Counted from the stretch's first letter, positions 48,737-57,312 are shown. The stretch: DNA of 64,000 nucleotides from Schaalia sp. Marseille-Q2122 (GCF_903645355.1 NZ_CAHJXR010000004.1:62001-126000), one strand, 5' to 3'. Notes: generated by a model from the letters alone, not told the origin. A program made the numbers and translations.

Positions 48737-49312
48737 GTGGAAACCTGTGAGAATTCGATTGAGGGGGAGGGCGTTTTGCTAGAGCCTGATTCTTGTGTGC
48801 TGGATGTGGTGCTTGCTGGCCGTTACTACGGAGTGAAGGCTCCTCGTGGGTGGGTTGAAGTATCCGATGCGCCTTTTTCGGAGATGATGCGTGGGAGCCT
48901 TGGGCCGGCGAAGGTGGATATGGTGTGCGCCGATGCTGACTTCGGTGACGGTTTTGCTCCCTCGTGTGTGGTGACGCTTCAGCCGGTGGGTGGGGGCTGT
49001 GAGGGGGAATGGTTTGAGGGGGCAACCCGTGCCTTGTTGGAGGGCATTCCTGGGTTTGTGTTACTGGATATGGGTGAGGCGGTGGATGCCCCTGAGGGGA
49101 ACGTATTGCTGCTGGGTACCTACATTCTTGAGGATGAGTCCTTGACGTGTATGCAGTGTCTGTGGGTGGCCCCGGCTCCAGTGGATTCCCGCTCTGAACT
49201 AGTGGGGGTCACGGTGACCTTGACGTGTGCGACAAAGGATTTTCCGAGTGTTGGCGAGACACTGGTGCAGATGATGAGTTCCTGCGAGCGCATCTCTGAG
49301 GAGGAGCTCTGA
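48737..49312 (+). CDS. LpqN/Mog1-PsbP-like protein of the toxin operon
   Basis: The GTG at 48737 gives 191 residues; a TTG at 48776 with GGGAGG just upstream is an equally good start. The pattern YGVKAPRGWVEVSD, then ADADFGDGFAPSCVVTLQPV and LLGTYILEDESLTCMQCLWV, resembles the LpqN/PsbP-like fold often found near actinobacterial type VII secretion genes. There is no signal peptide, so it is cytosolic. Its stop overlaps the ATG of the EspG-like gene. A chaperone or accessory role for the effector is inferred from position only. Confidence 0.5.
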   Translation: METCENSIEGEGVLLEPDSCVLDVVLAGRYYGVKAPRGWVEVSDAPFSEMMRGSLGPAKVDMVCADADFGDGFAPSCVVTLQPVGGGCEGEWFEGATRALLEGIPGFVLLDMGEAVDAPEGNVLLLGTYILEDESLTCMQCLWVAPAPVDSRSELVGVTVTLTCATKDFPSVGETLVQMMSSCERISEEEL

Positions 49313-50085
49313 TGTTAGAAACGATGCAGATGGACGATGTCAGTGTTGACTTGTCGTTTTCTGAGTTTGATGCGCTGTCGGGGTGGTGTGTCCGTGGGGT
49401 GAAGCCTGGTTTTCTTGTGTCGCGGCGTTTGAAGAGTGCTGGGGTGTGGGATGCCGGTGAGCTGACCGATCTGGGGCGCGAACTTGTCGCTGGCCTTGTG
49501 GATGGCCACACCTATTTCAATACGATGAAATACAGTGCCTCCGGCATGGAACAGCTGATGATTTGGGCTGGTGGCGGCATGATGACGTGTGCCCGTCGGC
49601 ACTCTCGGAGTGTGCGCGTGTGGTCTGCTCAGTCGTGTGAGTTACCTGCGATTTTGGCGCATTTTCTGGGGTTCGTCCCGAGGGTAACGTATTCGTGCGG
49701 CCCGTACGCTCTGCCTGCCGAAGTGGGGCAGTTGATCGTTCAGGGCAATGTGGCAGGGTTGAGGCTTCTCTTGGGGAATGTTGGCCTGGAATACGAGGCT
49801 TCCCCGCCGCAAGGGGAAGTGCCTGTAACGCCCTTGAGTTATGGGTTGAGTCGGGAGTTGTGGGAGCTGAGTCTGGTGCAGGTCTTTCCTTTTGGGGTGG
49901 GGCGCACGGAGGCGCAGAAGGATGATGTGGATCGAAGCCTGGTCTACCTGATGGTTCCTGAGTCGATGTATGCGGTGCAGGGGCAACACGATGAGGCAGG
50001 AAACCTGGTGGGCTACAACGTGAGTTCGACACGCCCGTTGATGGAATGGGGGCGGCTGATTGACATATGTGGGGGTGTGTTGTGA
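49312..50085 (+). CDS. EspG-like type VII secretion-associated protein
   Basis: The 257-residue protein starts DVSVDLSFSEFDALSGW. The layout, an N-terminal (S/T)xxEFDxLW-like motif, a Gly-rich strand pair (AGGGMMTCARRHSRSVRVW) and a helical C-terminal half ending GRLIDICGGVL, recalls EspG chaperones (PF14011) of ESX systems. No PE/PPE client is present, but a small helical protein follows with a GTGA overlap. The assignment is by eye and moderate at best. Confidence 0.5.
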   Translation: MLETMQMDDVSVDLSFSEFDALSGWCVRGVKPGFLVSRRLKSAGVWDAGELTDLGRELVAGLVDGHTYFNTMKYSASGMEQLMIWAGGGMMTCARRHSRSVRVWSAQSCELPAILAHFLGFVPRVTYSCGPYALPAEVGQLIVQGNVAGLRLLLGNVGLEYEASPPQGEVPVTPLSYGLSRELWELSLVQVFPFGVGRTEAQKDDVDRSLVYLMVPESMYAVQGQHDEAGNLVGYNVSSTRPLMEWGRLIDICGGVL

Positions 50086-51342
50086 GCGAGTTTGAGTGGC
50101 ATGTTGGTCCTGCGACGACGGCGGCGCGGATTCTTGAGGGTACTTCTGAAGAGCTTTCGCGGGAGGTTCCCGCAGTGAAGGTGAGCGCGTTTTGGCGTTC
50201 GCAAAGCAGTGTTGTTGAGGCCTTTGGCCGCATGGAGCAGCTCAGGACGATCATTGCTGATGAGAGTGGGCAGTGTGCTCAGAGTATCCGTCTAGCATCG
50301 GAGCGTTTTATTCACTGTGATCAGGATGTTGCTGATCGGGTTGACCTGATGCGGCAAGAGATCCGGGACGCGCCACAGGAAGCTTGGGGGTGGTGACGTG
50401 ATGCTTCTGACGGAGGCCTATTGGGACACTGCTGAGATTGATATTTTTGCTTATGAGTTGTTGCTTGCTAGGAACCGCGCCCGCAAGGTTGATAACTATC
50501 CGCGTAACGCGAGTGGGATTTTTGAGCAGATGTGTGGAGAGACTGCTCGGGCAGCAAGTATCCATAGCGGTAATATTGGCAAGCTTTTGGATGAATATAT
50601 TGATGATGTGAGCGCTTTTGAACGTGCCACCTCAGGTTTGGTGGATGATTGCCGGTGGGTGGATAACGCCTTGGAGGAAGCGCGTATCCAGGCGAGTCAG
50701 GGTGGTCTTCGCGTGGATGATCAGGCGATCTACCCGCCCTATATTTTGGATGTTGATCCAGATACCTACGAACGTCAAATGGCGGTGTATGTGAAGGTTG
50801 AGGAGAAGGTTGCTTTCGCATACCAGCGTGCTGAGGAAGCATTCGCGCTTTTCAGTGATAGCTGCGGAGGATTGTTTGCCAAGCTTCTTCCTGATGGTGG
50901 GCTTGCACAGGCTCTAAAGGAAGAGGTTGTCCCTGAGGATGAGGCGGGGTGGACGATATGGTGGACTGGGCGCGTTGATGATGCTGGAAGTGGAGTGCAG
51001 TGGGCTTACCGCCGCGCCACTGATGCTGAGCTGAGAATTCCGGTGGGGGTGGGGGCAGATGGCAAGGGTGGCGTCATGTATAGAGCCCCGAGGACTGTGT
51101 TCGAGAAGGTGATGCACCAGGGCAATGTGGAGAATTGGCTGCCGGGGCAGAAACCAGCCCCAACGTGGTTAGGGAAAGCTTCGAACTTTGCTGCCAAGCA
51201 TGCTGACACTCTTAAATGGGGTGCGCGTATCGGTGGTGGTCTGGCCTTCGCGGTCGGTGCTTATGAACAGTGGCAAGAGGACTCGCTTAACCCGGATTTG
51301 AGTAATGGGCAGCGCGTAGCACGGGCAGGCGTGACAGGTGTT
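50057..51342 (+). repeat. 1286-bp duplication, copy 1
   Basis: This segment recurs at 52952-54237 (offset 2895). Every translation of the two copies, on both strands, is identical, and all stretches I compared base by base agree. It covers the last 28 bases of the EspG-like gene, the small helical gene and the effector up to the toxin junction. Confidence 0.95.
50082..50396 (+). CDS. small helical protein, WXG100/EspC-like, copy 1
   Basis: The 104-residue protein has no signal peptide and is mostly helical with a turn in the middle (VSAFWRSQSSVVEAFGRMEQL). The W in the turn and the C-terminal FIHCDQDVADRV recall WXG100/EspC partners of ESX substrates with their YxxxD/E export signal (Phe replaces Tyr here). 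GTG at 50082 overlaps the EspG-like stop. It is probably a partner of the effector that begins five bases after it. Confidence 0.6.
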   Translation: MSEFEWHVGPATTAARILEGTSEELSREVPAVKVSAFWRSQSSVVEAFGRMEQLRTIIADESGQCAQSIRLASERFIHCDQDVADRVDLMRQEIRDAPQEAWGW

Positions 51343-51537
51343 GCAACGGCAGCTGGCGGCTATTTTGGTGCTTCCGGCGGAGCATTTGTGGGGGCGACTA
51401 TGGGAGGATTCTTTGGACCAGTCGGTGCCCTTATCGGTGGTATTGCTGGTGGAATTGTTGGTGGGGCTCTGGGAGCTTACCTGGGGGAGTCCGCAGCCGA
51501 CGCTGTAATTAATAGTGCCGCTCCGATGCATGGATAA
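50401..51537 (+). CDS. putative type VII-type effector with glycine-zipper toxin end, copy 1
   Basis: The ATG (a GTG lies just before) gives 378 residues. Residues 1-160 are helical and soluble. Residues 180-260 hold a Trp-rich part (DEAGWTIWWTGRVDDAG; NVENWLPGQKPAPTWLGKA). A junction WQEDSLNPDLSNGQRVARAG (291-310) follows, and then a glycine zipper (about 312-362, with GxxxG spaced repeats such as GGIAGGIVGGALGAYLG) that can span a membrane. No signal peptide is present. Glycine-zipper ends form pores in TspA-type toxins, so membrane depolarisation is inferred. A membrane protein that may give immunity follows nine bases later. Confidence 0.65.
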   Translation: MLLTEAYWDTAEIDIFAYELLLARNRARKVDNYPRNASGIFEQMCGETARAASIHSGNIGKLLDEYIDDVSAFERATSGLVDDCRWVDNALEEARIQASQGGLRVDDQAIYPPYILDVDPDTYERQMAVYVKVEEKVAFAYQRAEEAFALFSDSCGGLFAKLLPDGGLAQALKEEVVPEDEAGWTIWWTGRVDDAGSGVQWAYRRATDAELRIPVGVGADGKGGVMYRAPRTVFEKVMHQGNVENWLPGQKPAPTWLGKASNFAAKHADTLKWGARIGGGLAFAVGAYEQWQEDSLNPDLSNGQRVARAGVTGVATAAGGYFGASGGAFVGATMGGFFGPVGALIGGIAGGIVGGALGAYLGESAADAVINSAAPMHG

Positions 51538-51546
51538 GGGGGAAGA

Positions 51547-52032
51547 ATGGGGTTTAAAAGCGCATTGATGTGCGCCTTTGGTGTGCTGTTGATAAGTAAC
51601 TGGTGGTTCGCAATGTTTTCGGACTCTGGGGCTGGTCAGATGGCGCGCGCAATGAGCAAAAAGGCTGCTCATGGGAAGAACTTCTTTTCTCTTGGTTTGC
51701 CGTCGGCGGGCATCGTTTTTCTGCTCACGGGGTTGTTGATCTTTGCTGGTGGCTCGGGTGTATTTGGGGCGTTCATGATTACGCTGAACTATTTGATACT
51801 TACTTTTTTTATCCTAATGGTGCTTTCCTTTCTGCCGTTTTCTTTGCCGGTGTGGATGTATCCGGAGTATCACTTGGCGAGGCGTGAGCGTGTTCGTGCG
51901 GAGAGGTTGGCTCGTGGTGAGGTGGTGAAGATGCCGTCTTCTGGCAGGGTTGCTGTGGAGGCTCAGCGTCTTGAGCAGATTGTGCGGGAGCGGGAAGCTG
52001 CTCAGCGTGCTGATAAGGATTCTTCCCGATAG
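51547..52032 (+). CDS. putative immunity protein 1 (membrane)
   Basis: The 161-residue protein is the first of seven related proteins in this array. A hydrophobic first segment leads to the constant WWFAMFSDSGAGQMARAM; two variable hydrophobic segments (about residues 52-75 and 80-102) follow, then the constant PVWMYPEYHLARRERVRAE and a charged tail ending ADKDSSR. Membrane immunity proteins block pore toxins in known systems, so it probably pairs with the effector just upstream. Confidence 0.6.
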   Translation: MGFKSALMCAFGVLLISNWWFAMFSDSGAGQMARAMSKKAAHGKNFFSLGLPSAGIVFLLTGLLIFAGGSGVFGAFMITLNYLILTFFILMVLSFLPFSLPVWMYPEYHLARRERVRAERLARGEVVKMPSSGRVAVEAQRLEQIVREREAAQRADKDSSR

Positions 52033-52319
52033 TGGGGTCGGGTTGGTGTGTTGATGATCGGTGGCGACGGGATTCGATAGATCCCGAGTTGAGTGATGGA
52101 AAACGTGTACTAAGGGCCGGGGTGATAGGGACGTTGACTGCGGCTGGAGGTTGGGGTGGCGCAGCTGCAGGGGCGTGGGCTGGTGCGACTGTAGGTGCTT
52201 TCGCCGGGCCTATCGGTGCTCTCATTGGTGGCATTGTTGGAGGCATTCTGGGCGGAGTAGGCGGAGCCTATTTGGGAGAGAACCTCGCGGATCGTTTTAA
52301 TGATAGTTTCATTGTGTGA
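52032..52319 (+). CDS. orphan toxin C-terminal cassette 1
   Basis: The GTG overlaps the stop of immunity gene 1 (TAGTG) and gives 95 residues without the helical effector head. It has the variant junction WRRDSIDPELSDGKRV followed by its own glycine zipper (GGIVGGILGGVGGAYLGENL). No Shine-Dalgarno lies before the GTG, so it is either translated by coupling or silent as a donor of toxin variants. Confidence 0.6.
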   Translation: MGSGWCVDDRWRRDSIDPELSDGKRVLRAGVIGTLTAAGGWGGAAAGAWAGATVGAFAGPIGALIGGIVGGILGGVGGAYLGENLADRFNDSFIV

Positions 52320-52332
52320 GAAGGGGAGCAGA

Positions 52333-52818
52333 ATGGGGTATGACTATTTGATTGGGTTCCTTGTAGTGTCGGGGATCTTAGCCAATTGGTGGTTCGCAAT
52401 GTTTTCGGACTCTGGGGCTGGTCAGATGGCGAGGGGTATGAATAAGATTCAACGCCATGGAAAGAATGTTACCGCATTGTTTCTACCCGGCTTTGGAATG
52501 GGCGCGGCTTTCCTTATGGTATTGAAGATCTCCGTGGATCTTGGAGTTGCAGTGCAGTTGGGTAAAGTCTTTGGTGTTATCGGCATAGCGATGTGCTGTA
52601 TCGGATTTTTGGGTTTTCTTCCGATTCCTTTGCCACGTTGGATGTATCCGGAGTATCACTTGGCGAGGCGTGAGCGTGTTCGTGCGGAGAGGTTGGCTCG
52701 TGGTGAGGTGGTGAAGATGCCGTCTTCTGGCAGGGTTGCTGTGGAGGCTCAGCGTCTTGAGCAGATTGTGCGGGAGCGGGAAGCTGCTCAGCGTGCTGAT
52801 AAGGATTCTTCCCGGTAG
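52333..52818 (+). CDS. putative immunity protein 2 (membrane)
   Basis: The 161-residue family member starts at ATG 52333 after AAGGGGAG. Constant parts are WWFAMFSDSGAGQMARGM and PRWMYPEYHLARRERVRAE; the middle (FLPGFGMGAAFLMVLKISVD and a second hydrophobic segment) is its own. The likely target is orphan toxin 1, 13 bp upstream. Confidence 0.6.
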   Translation: MGYDYLIGFLVVSGILANWWFAMFSDSGAGQMARGMNKIQRHGKNVTALFLPGFGMGAAFLMVLKISVDLGVAVQLGKVFGVIGIAMCCIGFLGFLPIPLPRWMYPEYHLARRERVRAERLARGEVVKMPSSGRVAVEAQRLEQIVREREAAQRADKDSSR

Positions 52819-52958
52819 TGGGGTTGGGTTGGTGTGCTGATGATCGGTGGCGACGGGATTCGATAGATCCCGAGTTGAGTGATGGAAAACGTGTACTAAG
52901 GGCCGGGGTGATAGGAACGTTGAATGCGGGCGGAGGCTGGCTCGGTGTGGTTGATTGA
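52818..52958 (+). pseudogene. truncated orphan toxin cassette
   Basis: Only 46 codons remain: the linker, the WRRDSIDPELSDGKRV junction and the first zipper residues (GTLNAGGGWLGVV). The frame then runs into the 1286-bp duplication at 52952 and stops at 52956. It marks the left breakpoint of that duplication. Confidence 0.75.
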
Positions 52959-54237
52959 CATATGTGGGGGTGTGTTGTGAGCGAGTTTGAGTGGCATGTT
53001 GGTCCTGCGACGACGGCGGCGCGGATTCTTGAGGGTACTTCTGAAGAGCTTTCGCGGGAGGTTCCCGCAGTGAAGGTGAGCGCGTTTTGGCGTTCGCAAA
53101 GCAGTGTTGTTGAGGCCTTTGGCCGCATGGAGCAGCTCAGGACGATCATTGCTGATGAGAGTGGGCAGTGTGCTCAGAGTATCCGTCTAGCATCGGAGCG
53201 TTTTATTCACTGTGATCAGGATGTTGCTGATCGGGTTGACCTGATGCGGCAAGAGATCCGGGACGCGCCACAGGAAGCTTGGGGGTGGTGACGTGATGCT
53301 TCTGACGGAGGCCTATTGGGACACTGCTGAGATTGATATTTTTGCTTATGAGTTGTTGCTTGCTAGGAACCGCGCCCGCAAGGTTGATAACTATCCGCGT
53401 AACGCGAGTGGGATTTTTGAGCAGATGTGTGGAGAGACTGCTCGGGCAGCAAGTATCCATAGCGGTAATATTGGCAAGCTTTTGGATGAATATATTGATG
53501 ATGTGAGCGCTTTTGAACGTGCCACCTCAGGTTTGGTGGATGATTGCCGGTGGGTGGATAACGCCTTGGAGGAAGCGCGTATCCAGGCGAGTCAGGGTGG
53601 TCTTCGCGTGGATGATCAGGCGATCTACCCGCCCTATATTTTGGATGTTGATCCAGATACCTACGAACGTCAAATGGCGGTGTATGTGAAGGTTGAGGAG
53701 AAGGTTGCTTTCGCATACCAGCGTGCTGAGGAAGCATTCGCGCTTTTCAGTGATAGCTGCGGAGGATTGTTTGCCAAGCTTCTTCCTGATGGTGGGCTTG
53801 CACAGGCTCTAAAGGAAGAGGTTGTCCCTGAGGATGAGGCGGGGTGGACGATATGGTGGACTGGGCGCGTTGATGATGCTGGAAGTGGAGTGCAGTGGGC
53901 TTACCGCCGCGCCACTGATGCTGAGCTGAGAATTCCGGTGGGGGTGGGGGCAGATGGCAAGGGTGGCGTCATGTATAGAGCCCCGAGGACTGTGTTCGAG
54001 AAGGTGATGCACCAGGGCAATGTGGAGAATTGGCTGCCGGGGCAGAAACCAGCCCCAACGTGGTTAGGGAAAGCTTCGAACTTTGCTGCCAAGCATGCTG
54101 ACACTCTTAAATGGGGTGCGCGTATCGGTGGTGGTCTGGCCTTCGCGGTCGGTGCTTATGAACAGTGGCAAGAGGACTCGCTTAACCCGGATTTGAGTAA
54201 TGGGCAGCGCGTAGCACGGGCAGGCGTGACAGGTGTT
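52952..54237 (+). repeat. 1286-bp duplication, copy 2
   Basis: Second copy of 50057-51342. Its left end interrupts an orphan cassette, and its right end falls in the toxin junction, after which the zippers of the two effectors differ. Confidence 0.95.
52977..53291 (+). CDS. small helical protein, WXG100/EspC-like, copy 2
   Basis: Identical in protein sequence to the gene at 50082-50396, including the GTG start and the FIHCDQDVADRV end. The EspG-like gene was not duplicated with it, apart from its last codons. Confidence 0.6.
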   Translation: MSEFEWHVGPATTAARILEGTSEELSREVPAVKVSAFWRSQSSVVEAFGRMEQLRTIIADESGQCAQSIRLASERFIHCDQDVADRVDLMRQEIRDAPQEAWGW

Positions 54238-54420
54238 ATGACAGCAGGAGGCGGTTATGGTGGCGCGTATGGTGGAGCTTTAGCAGGAGCGGCTGTAGGA
54301 GGATTCTTTGGACCAGTCGGTGCTGCTGTTGGTGGAATTGTTGGTGGAATTTTTGGTGGGGCATTAGGAGTGTATTTGGGTGATCAGGGAGCTGATATCT
54401 TAAACGGTTTATATTGTTAG
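53296..54420 (+). CDS. putative type VII-type effector, copy 2 with a different toxin end
   Basis: Residues 1-314 are identical to those of the effector at 50401. After QRVARAGVTGV the zipper differs (MTAGGGYGGAYGGALAGAAV, then GGIVGGIFGGALGVYLGDQG) and the protein ends DILNGLYC, 374 residues in all. The pair therefore shows head conservation and tip variation, the hallmark of polymorphic toxins. Immunity gene 3 begins four bases after the stop. Confidence 0.65.
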   Translation: MLLTEAYWDTAEIDIFAYELLLARNRARKVDNYPRNASGIFEQMCGETARAASIHSGNIGKLLDEYIDDVSAFERATSGLVDDCRWVDNALEEARIQASQGGLRVDDQAIYPPYILDVDPDTYERQMAVYVKVEEKVAFAYQRAEEAFALFSDSCGGLFAKLLPDGGLAQALKEEVVPEDEAGWTIWWTGRVDDAGSGVQWAYRRATDAELRIPVGVGADGKGGVMYRAPRTVFEKVMHQGNVENWLPGQKPAPTWLGKASNFAAKHADTLKWGARIGGGLAFAVGAYEQWQEDSLNPDLSNGQRVARAGVTGVMTAGGGYGGAYGGALAGAAVGGFFGPVGAAVGGIVGGIFGGALGVYLGDQGADILNGLYC

Positions 54421-54423
54421 GGT

Positions 54424-54927
54424 ATGGAGAAAGGTGGTTCGGTGGATTATAGAGCCCTTTGGATGATAATATTTGGCGCTGCCCTTCTTGTGGTCTGGTG
54501 GTTCGATATGTTTTCTGATTCCGCTTTTGGGCAGATGGGGCGCTCTGTGGCGAAGTGGCAACGGCAAGGAAGGAATGTAATAGCCCTTTTTTTACCGGGT
54601 TTTTCCGCTGGGATGATTCTGCTTGCAGTGGTCGATCTTTTATCGACTTTAAATGTCCCAGATCTTGTAACAAATGGGGTTGGATTCGTTGCTGTAGGGG
54701 TTCTTCTGGTCGCCTTTCTCGGGTTTCTTCCGATTCCTTTGCCGCGTTGGATGTATCCGGAGTATCACTTGGCAAGGCGTGAGCGTATTCGTGCGGAAAA
54801 GCTTTCTCGTGGTGAGGTGGTGAAGATGCCGTCTTCTGGGCGGGTTGCTGTTGAGGCGCAGCGTCTTGAGCAGATTGTGCGGGAGCGGGAAGCTGCTCAG
54901 TGTGCTGATGAGGATTCTTCCCGATAG
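54424..54927 (+). CDS. putative immunity protein 3 (membrane)
   Basis: The reading has 167 residues from ATG 54424; a GTG at 54442 (MDYRALW) with GAGAAAGG upstream aligns better with immunity protein 6. Constant parts are WWFDMFSDSAFGQMGRSV and PRWMYPEYHLARRERIRAE; hydrophobic segments lie at about residues 12-30, 57-78 and 88-105. It is probably specific for the tip of effector copy 2. Confidence 0.6.
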   Translation: MEKGGSVDYRALWMIIFGAALLVVWWFDMFSDSAFGQMGRSVAKWQRQGRNVIALFLPGFSAGMILLAVVDLLSTLNVPDLVTNGVGFVAVGVLLVAFLGFLPIPLPRWMYPEYHLARRERIRAEKLSRGEVVKMPSSGRVAVEAQRLEQIVREREAAQCADEDSSR

Positions 54928-55229
54928 TGGGGTCGGGTTGGTGTGTTGATGATCGGTGGCAAGAGGACTCGCTTAACCCGGATTTGAGTAATGGGCAGCG
55001 CGTAGCACGGGCAGGCGTTTCTGGTGTTATGACGGTAGGAGGTGGTTATGGTGGCGCATACCTCGGAGCGTCCTTCGGTGCGACTATCGGGGCATTCGGC
55101 GGTCCTATTGGTGCTGCTGTTGGTGGAATCGTTGGAGGAATTGTTGGTGGGGCCCTAGGGGCGTATGGTGGAGAGACTTTTGCTGATTTTCTCAATGAGA
55201 GCTATAGCCGGATAGGAGCGCATGAATGA
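54927..55229 (+). CDS. orphan toxin C-terminal cassette 3
   Basis: The 100-residue reading begins at a GTG overlapping the previous stop. Linker VGSGWCVDDR, junction WQEDSLNPDLSNGQRVARAG, then a zipper (GGIVGGIVGGALGAYGGETF) and a short tail. No head domain. Its stop overlaps the ATG of immunity gene 4, so the pair is translationally coupled. Confidence 0.6.
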   Translation: MGSGWCVDDRWQEDSLNPDLSNGQRVARAGVSGVMTVGGGYGGAYLGASFGATIGAFGGPIGAAVGGIVGGIVGGALGAYGGETFADFLNESYSRIGAHE

Positions 55230-55714
55230 ACTCTGACTTCTTGATTGCCGCCTCATTTTCGGTGGCTTCTCTTGCTACGTGGTGGTTCGTGATGTTTTCG
55301 GATTCCGGGTTTGGTCAGATGGCGCGGGCTATGGCGAAAAAAGGCAGATACGGGAAGAACTTTAATGCTTTGTTTATTCCTGGCTTTGGATTGGGGGGAG
55401 CGCTCATTTTGTTGATGAAGATTCTCCTGGATCTTGGTGTATCGGCACAGTTAGCTAAAGGTTTTGGTGCTGTTGGGGCGATGGTAATTGCTGCTGCTTT
55501 TCTCGGTCTTTTCCCGATTCCTTTGCCGCGTTGGATGTATCCGGAGTATCACTTGGCTAAGCGTGAGCGTATTCGTGCGGAAAAGCTTGTTCGTGGCGAG
55601 GCGGTGAAGATGCCGTCTTCTGGCAGGGTTGCTGTGGAGGCTCAGCGTCTTGAGCAGATTGTGCGGGAGCAGGAAGCTGCTCAGCGTGCTGATAAGGACG
55701 AGTCTTCCCGGTAG
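55226..55714 (+). CDS. putative immunity protein 4 (membrane)
   Basis: The 162-residue family member overlaps orphan toxin 3 by four bases. It has WWFVMFSDSGFGQMARAM, a variable middle (FIPGFGLGGALILLMKILLD), and the constant PRWMYPEYHLAKRERIRAE and tail ending DKDESSR. Confidence 0.6.
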   Translation: MNSDFLIAASFSVASLATWWFVMFSDSGFGQMARAMAKKGRYGKNFNALFIPGFGLGGALILLMKILLDLGVSAQLAKGFGAVGAMVIAAAFLGLFPIPLPRWMYPEYHLAKRERIRAEKLVRGEAVKMPSSGRVAVEAQRLEQIVREQEAAQRADKDESSR

Positions 55715-56016
55715 TGGGGTGGGGCTGCTGGGGGTGGTGTGCTGACAATCAGTGGCAAGAGGACTCGCTTAACCCGGATTTGAGTAATGGGTAGCGCATT
55801 TTAAGGGCTGGTGTTACGGGAGGAATGACTGCGGCTGGAGGTTGGGGTGGCGCAGCTGCTGGCGCATATATAGGTGGTGGTCTTGGAGGTTTTTTGGGTC
55901 CAATAGGTGCTGCCGTTGGTGCGATTGCCGGAGGTCTTATCGGTGGTGTCATAGTGGCGCATTTTGCCGAGCAGGGGGCAAGCTTAGTGAATGAAACTTT
56001 CATCACAGAAGGGTGA
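55714..56016 (+). pseudogene. orphan toxin C-terminal cassette 4, with amber codon
   Basis: The frame from the GTG at 55714 has the WQEDSLNPDLSNG junction, but the following Gln codon CAG is TAG (55792-55794). The same frame continues RILRAGVTGGMTAAGG and a full zipper to 56016. Translation could restart only at ATG 55825. As a silent donor, the cassette would be repaired if exchange took place downstream of the amber codon. Confidence 0.75.
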
Positions 56017-56507
56017 CTGTCGTGGCATCAGTTTACTTTCTAGGTCTTTTTGCAATAATTGGCCTGGTCGTGTGGTGGTTTGGGATGTTCTCTGACTCGG
56101 GGTTTGGGCAGATGATTCGGGCCATGAACAAGAGTTCTTCGCGGGGGAAGAATGAGTTTTCTCTCTCTTACCCGGCTGTTTGGTGTATGTTCCTATTCCT
56201 GCTTTTGTTGCTGGTTACAAGGGACCTAGATCTTCCGAAAAGCGTGGCCGTGATTGGTGTTACTGGACTTTTGGGTTGCGTAGTATTTTTCATCCTCGGC
56301 TTTTTTCCGTTTTCTTTGCCGCGTTGGATGTATCCGGAGTATCACTTGGTGAGGCGTGAGCGTGTTCGTGCGGAAAAGCTTGCTCGTGGTGAGGTGGTGA
56401 AGATGCCGTCTTCTGGCAGGGTTGCTGTGGAGGCTCAGCGTCTTGAGCAGATTGTGCGGGAGCAGGAAGCTGCTCAGCGTGCTGATAAGGACGAGTCTTC
56501 CCGGTAG
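56013..56507 (+). CDS. putative immunity protein 5 (membrane)
   Basis: The 164-residue family member has a GTG overlapping the previous cassette stop. Constant parts are WWFGMFSDSGFGQMIRAM and PRWMYPEYHLVRRERVRAE. The middle (YPAVWCMFLFLLLLLVTRDL and FIL GFF-type second segment) is unlike the others. Confidence 0.6.
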   Translation: MTVVASVYFLGLFAIIGLVVWWFGMFSDSGFGQMIRAMNKSSSRGKNEFSLSYPAVWCMFLFLLLLLVTRDLDLPKSVAVIGVTGLLGCVVFFILGFFPFSLPRWMYPEYHLVRRERVRAEKLARGEVVKMPSSGRVAVEAQRLEQIVREQEAAQRADKDESSR

Positions 56508-56572
56508 CAGGGTGGGGCTGCTGGGGGTGGTGTGCTGACAATCAGTGGCAAGAGGACTCGCTTAACCCGGAT

Positions 56573-56803
56573 TTGAGTAATGGGCAGCGCGTAGCACGGG
56601 CGGGCGTGACGGGTGCTCTCGCAGCAGGTGGAGGGTTCTTGCTTGCTTCGTGGGGTGCCGTAGGTGGTGCGAGTATTGGCGCGTTTGGTGGACCAGTCGG
56701 TGCCCTTATCGGAGCTGTTGCTGGAGGTATCCTTGGCGGAGTAGGAGGTTCCTACGGCGGTGAATGGCTTGGCAAGAGGGTTAACGCGCGGCTTCTGTCG
56801 TAG
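56573..56803 (+). CDS. orphan toxin C-terminal cassette 5, start lost
   Basis: Homology begins at 56507, where the usual GTG is GCA, so the coupled start is gone. The WQEDSLNPDLSNGQRVARAG junction is intact; the first usable start in frame is TTG 56573, inside the junction. The zipper (GAVGGASIGAFGGPVGALIG, GGILGGVGGSYGGEWLG) is complete. The cassette is probably not expressed by itself. Confidence 0.6.
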   Translation: MSNGQRVARAGVTGALAAGGGFLLASWGAVGGASIGAFGGPVGALIGAVAGGILGGVGGSYGGEWLGKRVNARLLS

Positions 56804-56818
56804 AAAGGTGTTATTAAG

Positions 56819-57307
56819 TTGGATTATAGGAGTTTGTTTGTTTTTCTAGGCGGTTTACTCTTATTGATTTCTTGGTGGTTTGAGATGTTTTCTGACTCAG
56901 GGTACGGGCAGATGACGCGGGCCATGAAGAAACAAGGTGGTTATGGGAAGAATTTCTCTGCACTGGCGTTGCCTGCGGGAGGGATCTGTGCCGTATCGGG
57001 CGGGCTTTTGATGTTCGGAGGTGAGGCTGCTTTTCCGATTTGGGCTGTAGATACTTTTGGCTATTTGACGCTTACTTTTGCTGTAGCAACGGGTCTTGGG
57101 TTTCTTCCTGTTCCTTTGCCGCGTTGGATGTATCCGGAGTATCACTTGGCGAGGCGTGAGCGTATTCGTGCGGAGAGGTTGGCTCGTGGTGAGGTGGTGA
57201 AGATGCCGTCTTCTGGGCGGGTTGCTGTGGAGGCTCAGCGTCTTGAGCAGATTGTGCGGGAGCAGGAAGCTGCTCAGCGTGCTGATAAGGACGAGTCTTC
57301 CCGGTAG
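56819..57307 (+). CDS. putative immunity protein 6 (membrane)
   Basis: The 162-residue member has a TTG start with AGAAAGG upstream. Constant parts are WWFEMFSDSGYGQMTRAM and PRWMYPEYHLARRERIRAE; the middle (ALPAGGICAVSGGLLMFGGE) is variable. It starts 15 bases after orphan toxin 5. Confidence 0.6.
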   Translation: MDYRSLFVFLGGLLLLISWWFEMFSDSGYGQMTRAMKKQGGYGKNFSALALPAGGICAVSGGLLMFGGEAAFPIWAVDTFGYLTLTFAVATGLGFLPVPLPRWMYPEYHLARRERIRAERLARGEVVKMPSSGRVAVEAQRLEQIVREQEAAQRADKDESSR

Positions 57308-57312
57308 CGGGG

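Noticed and set aside
50401-51537. Bacteriocin with a double-glycine leader
   Set aside because: The glycine-rich part is C-terminal on a large helical head. There is no leader peptide and no peptidase-type ABC exporter nearby.
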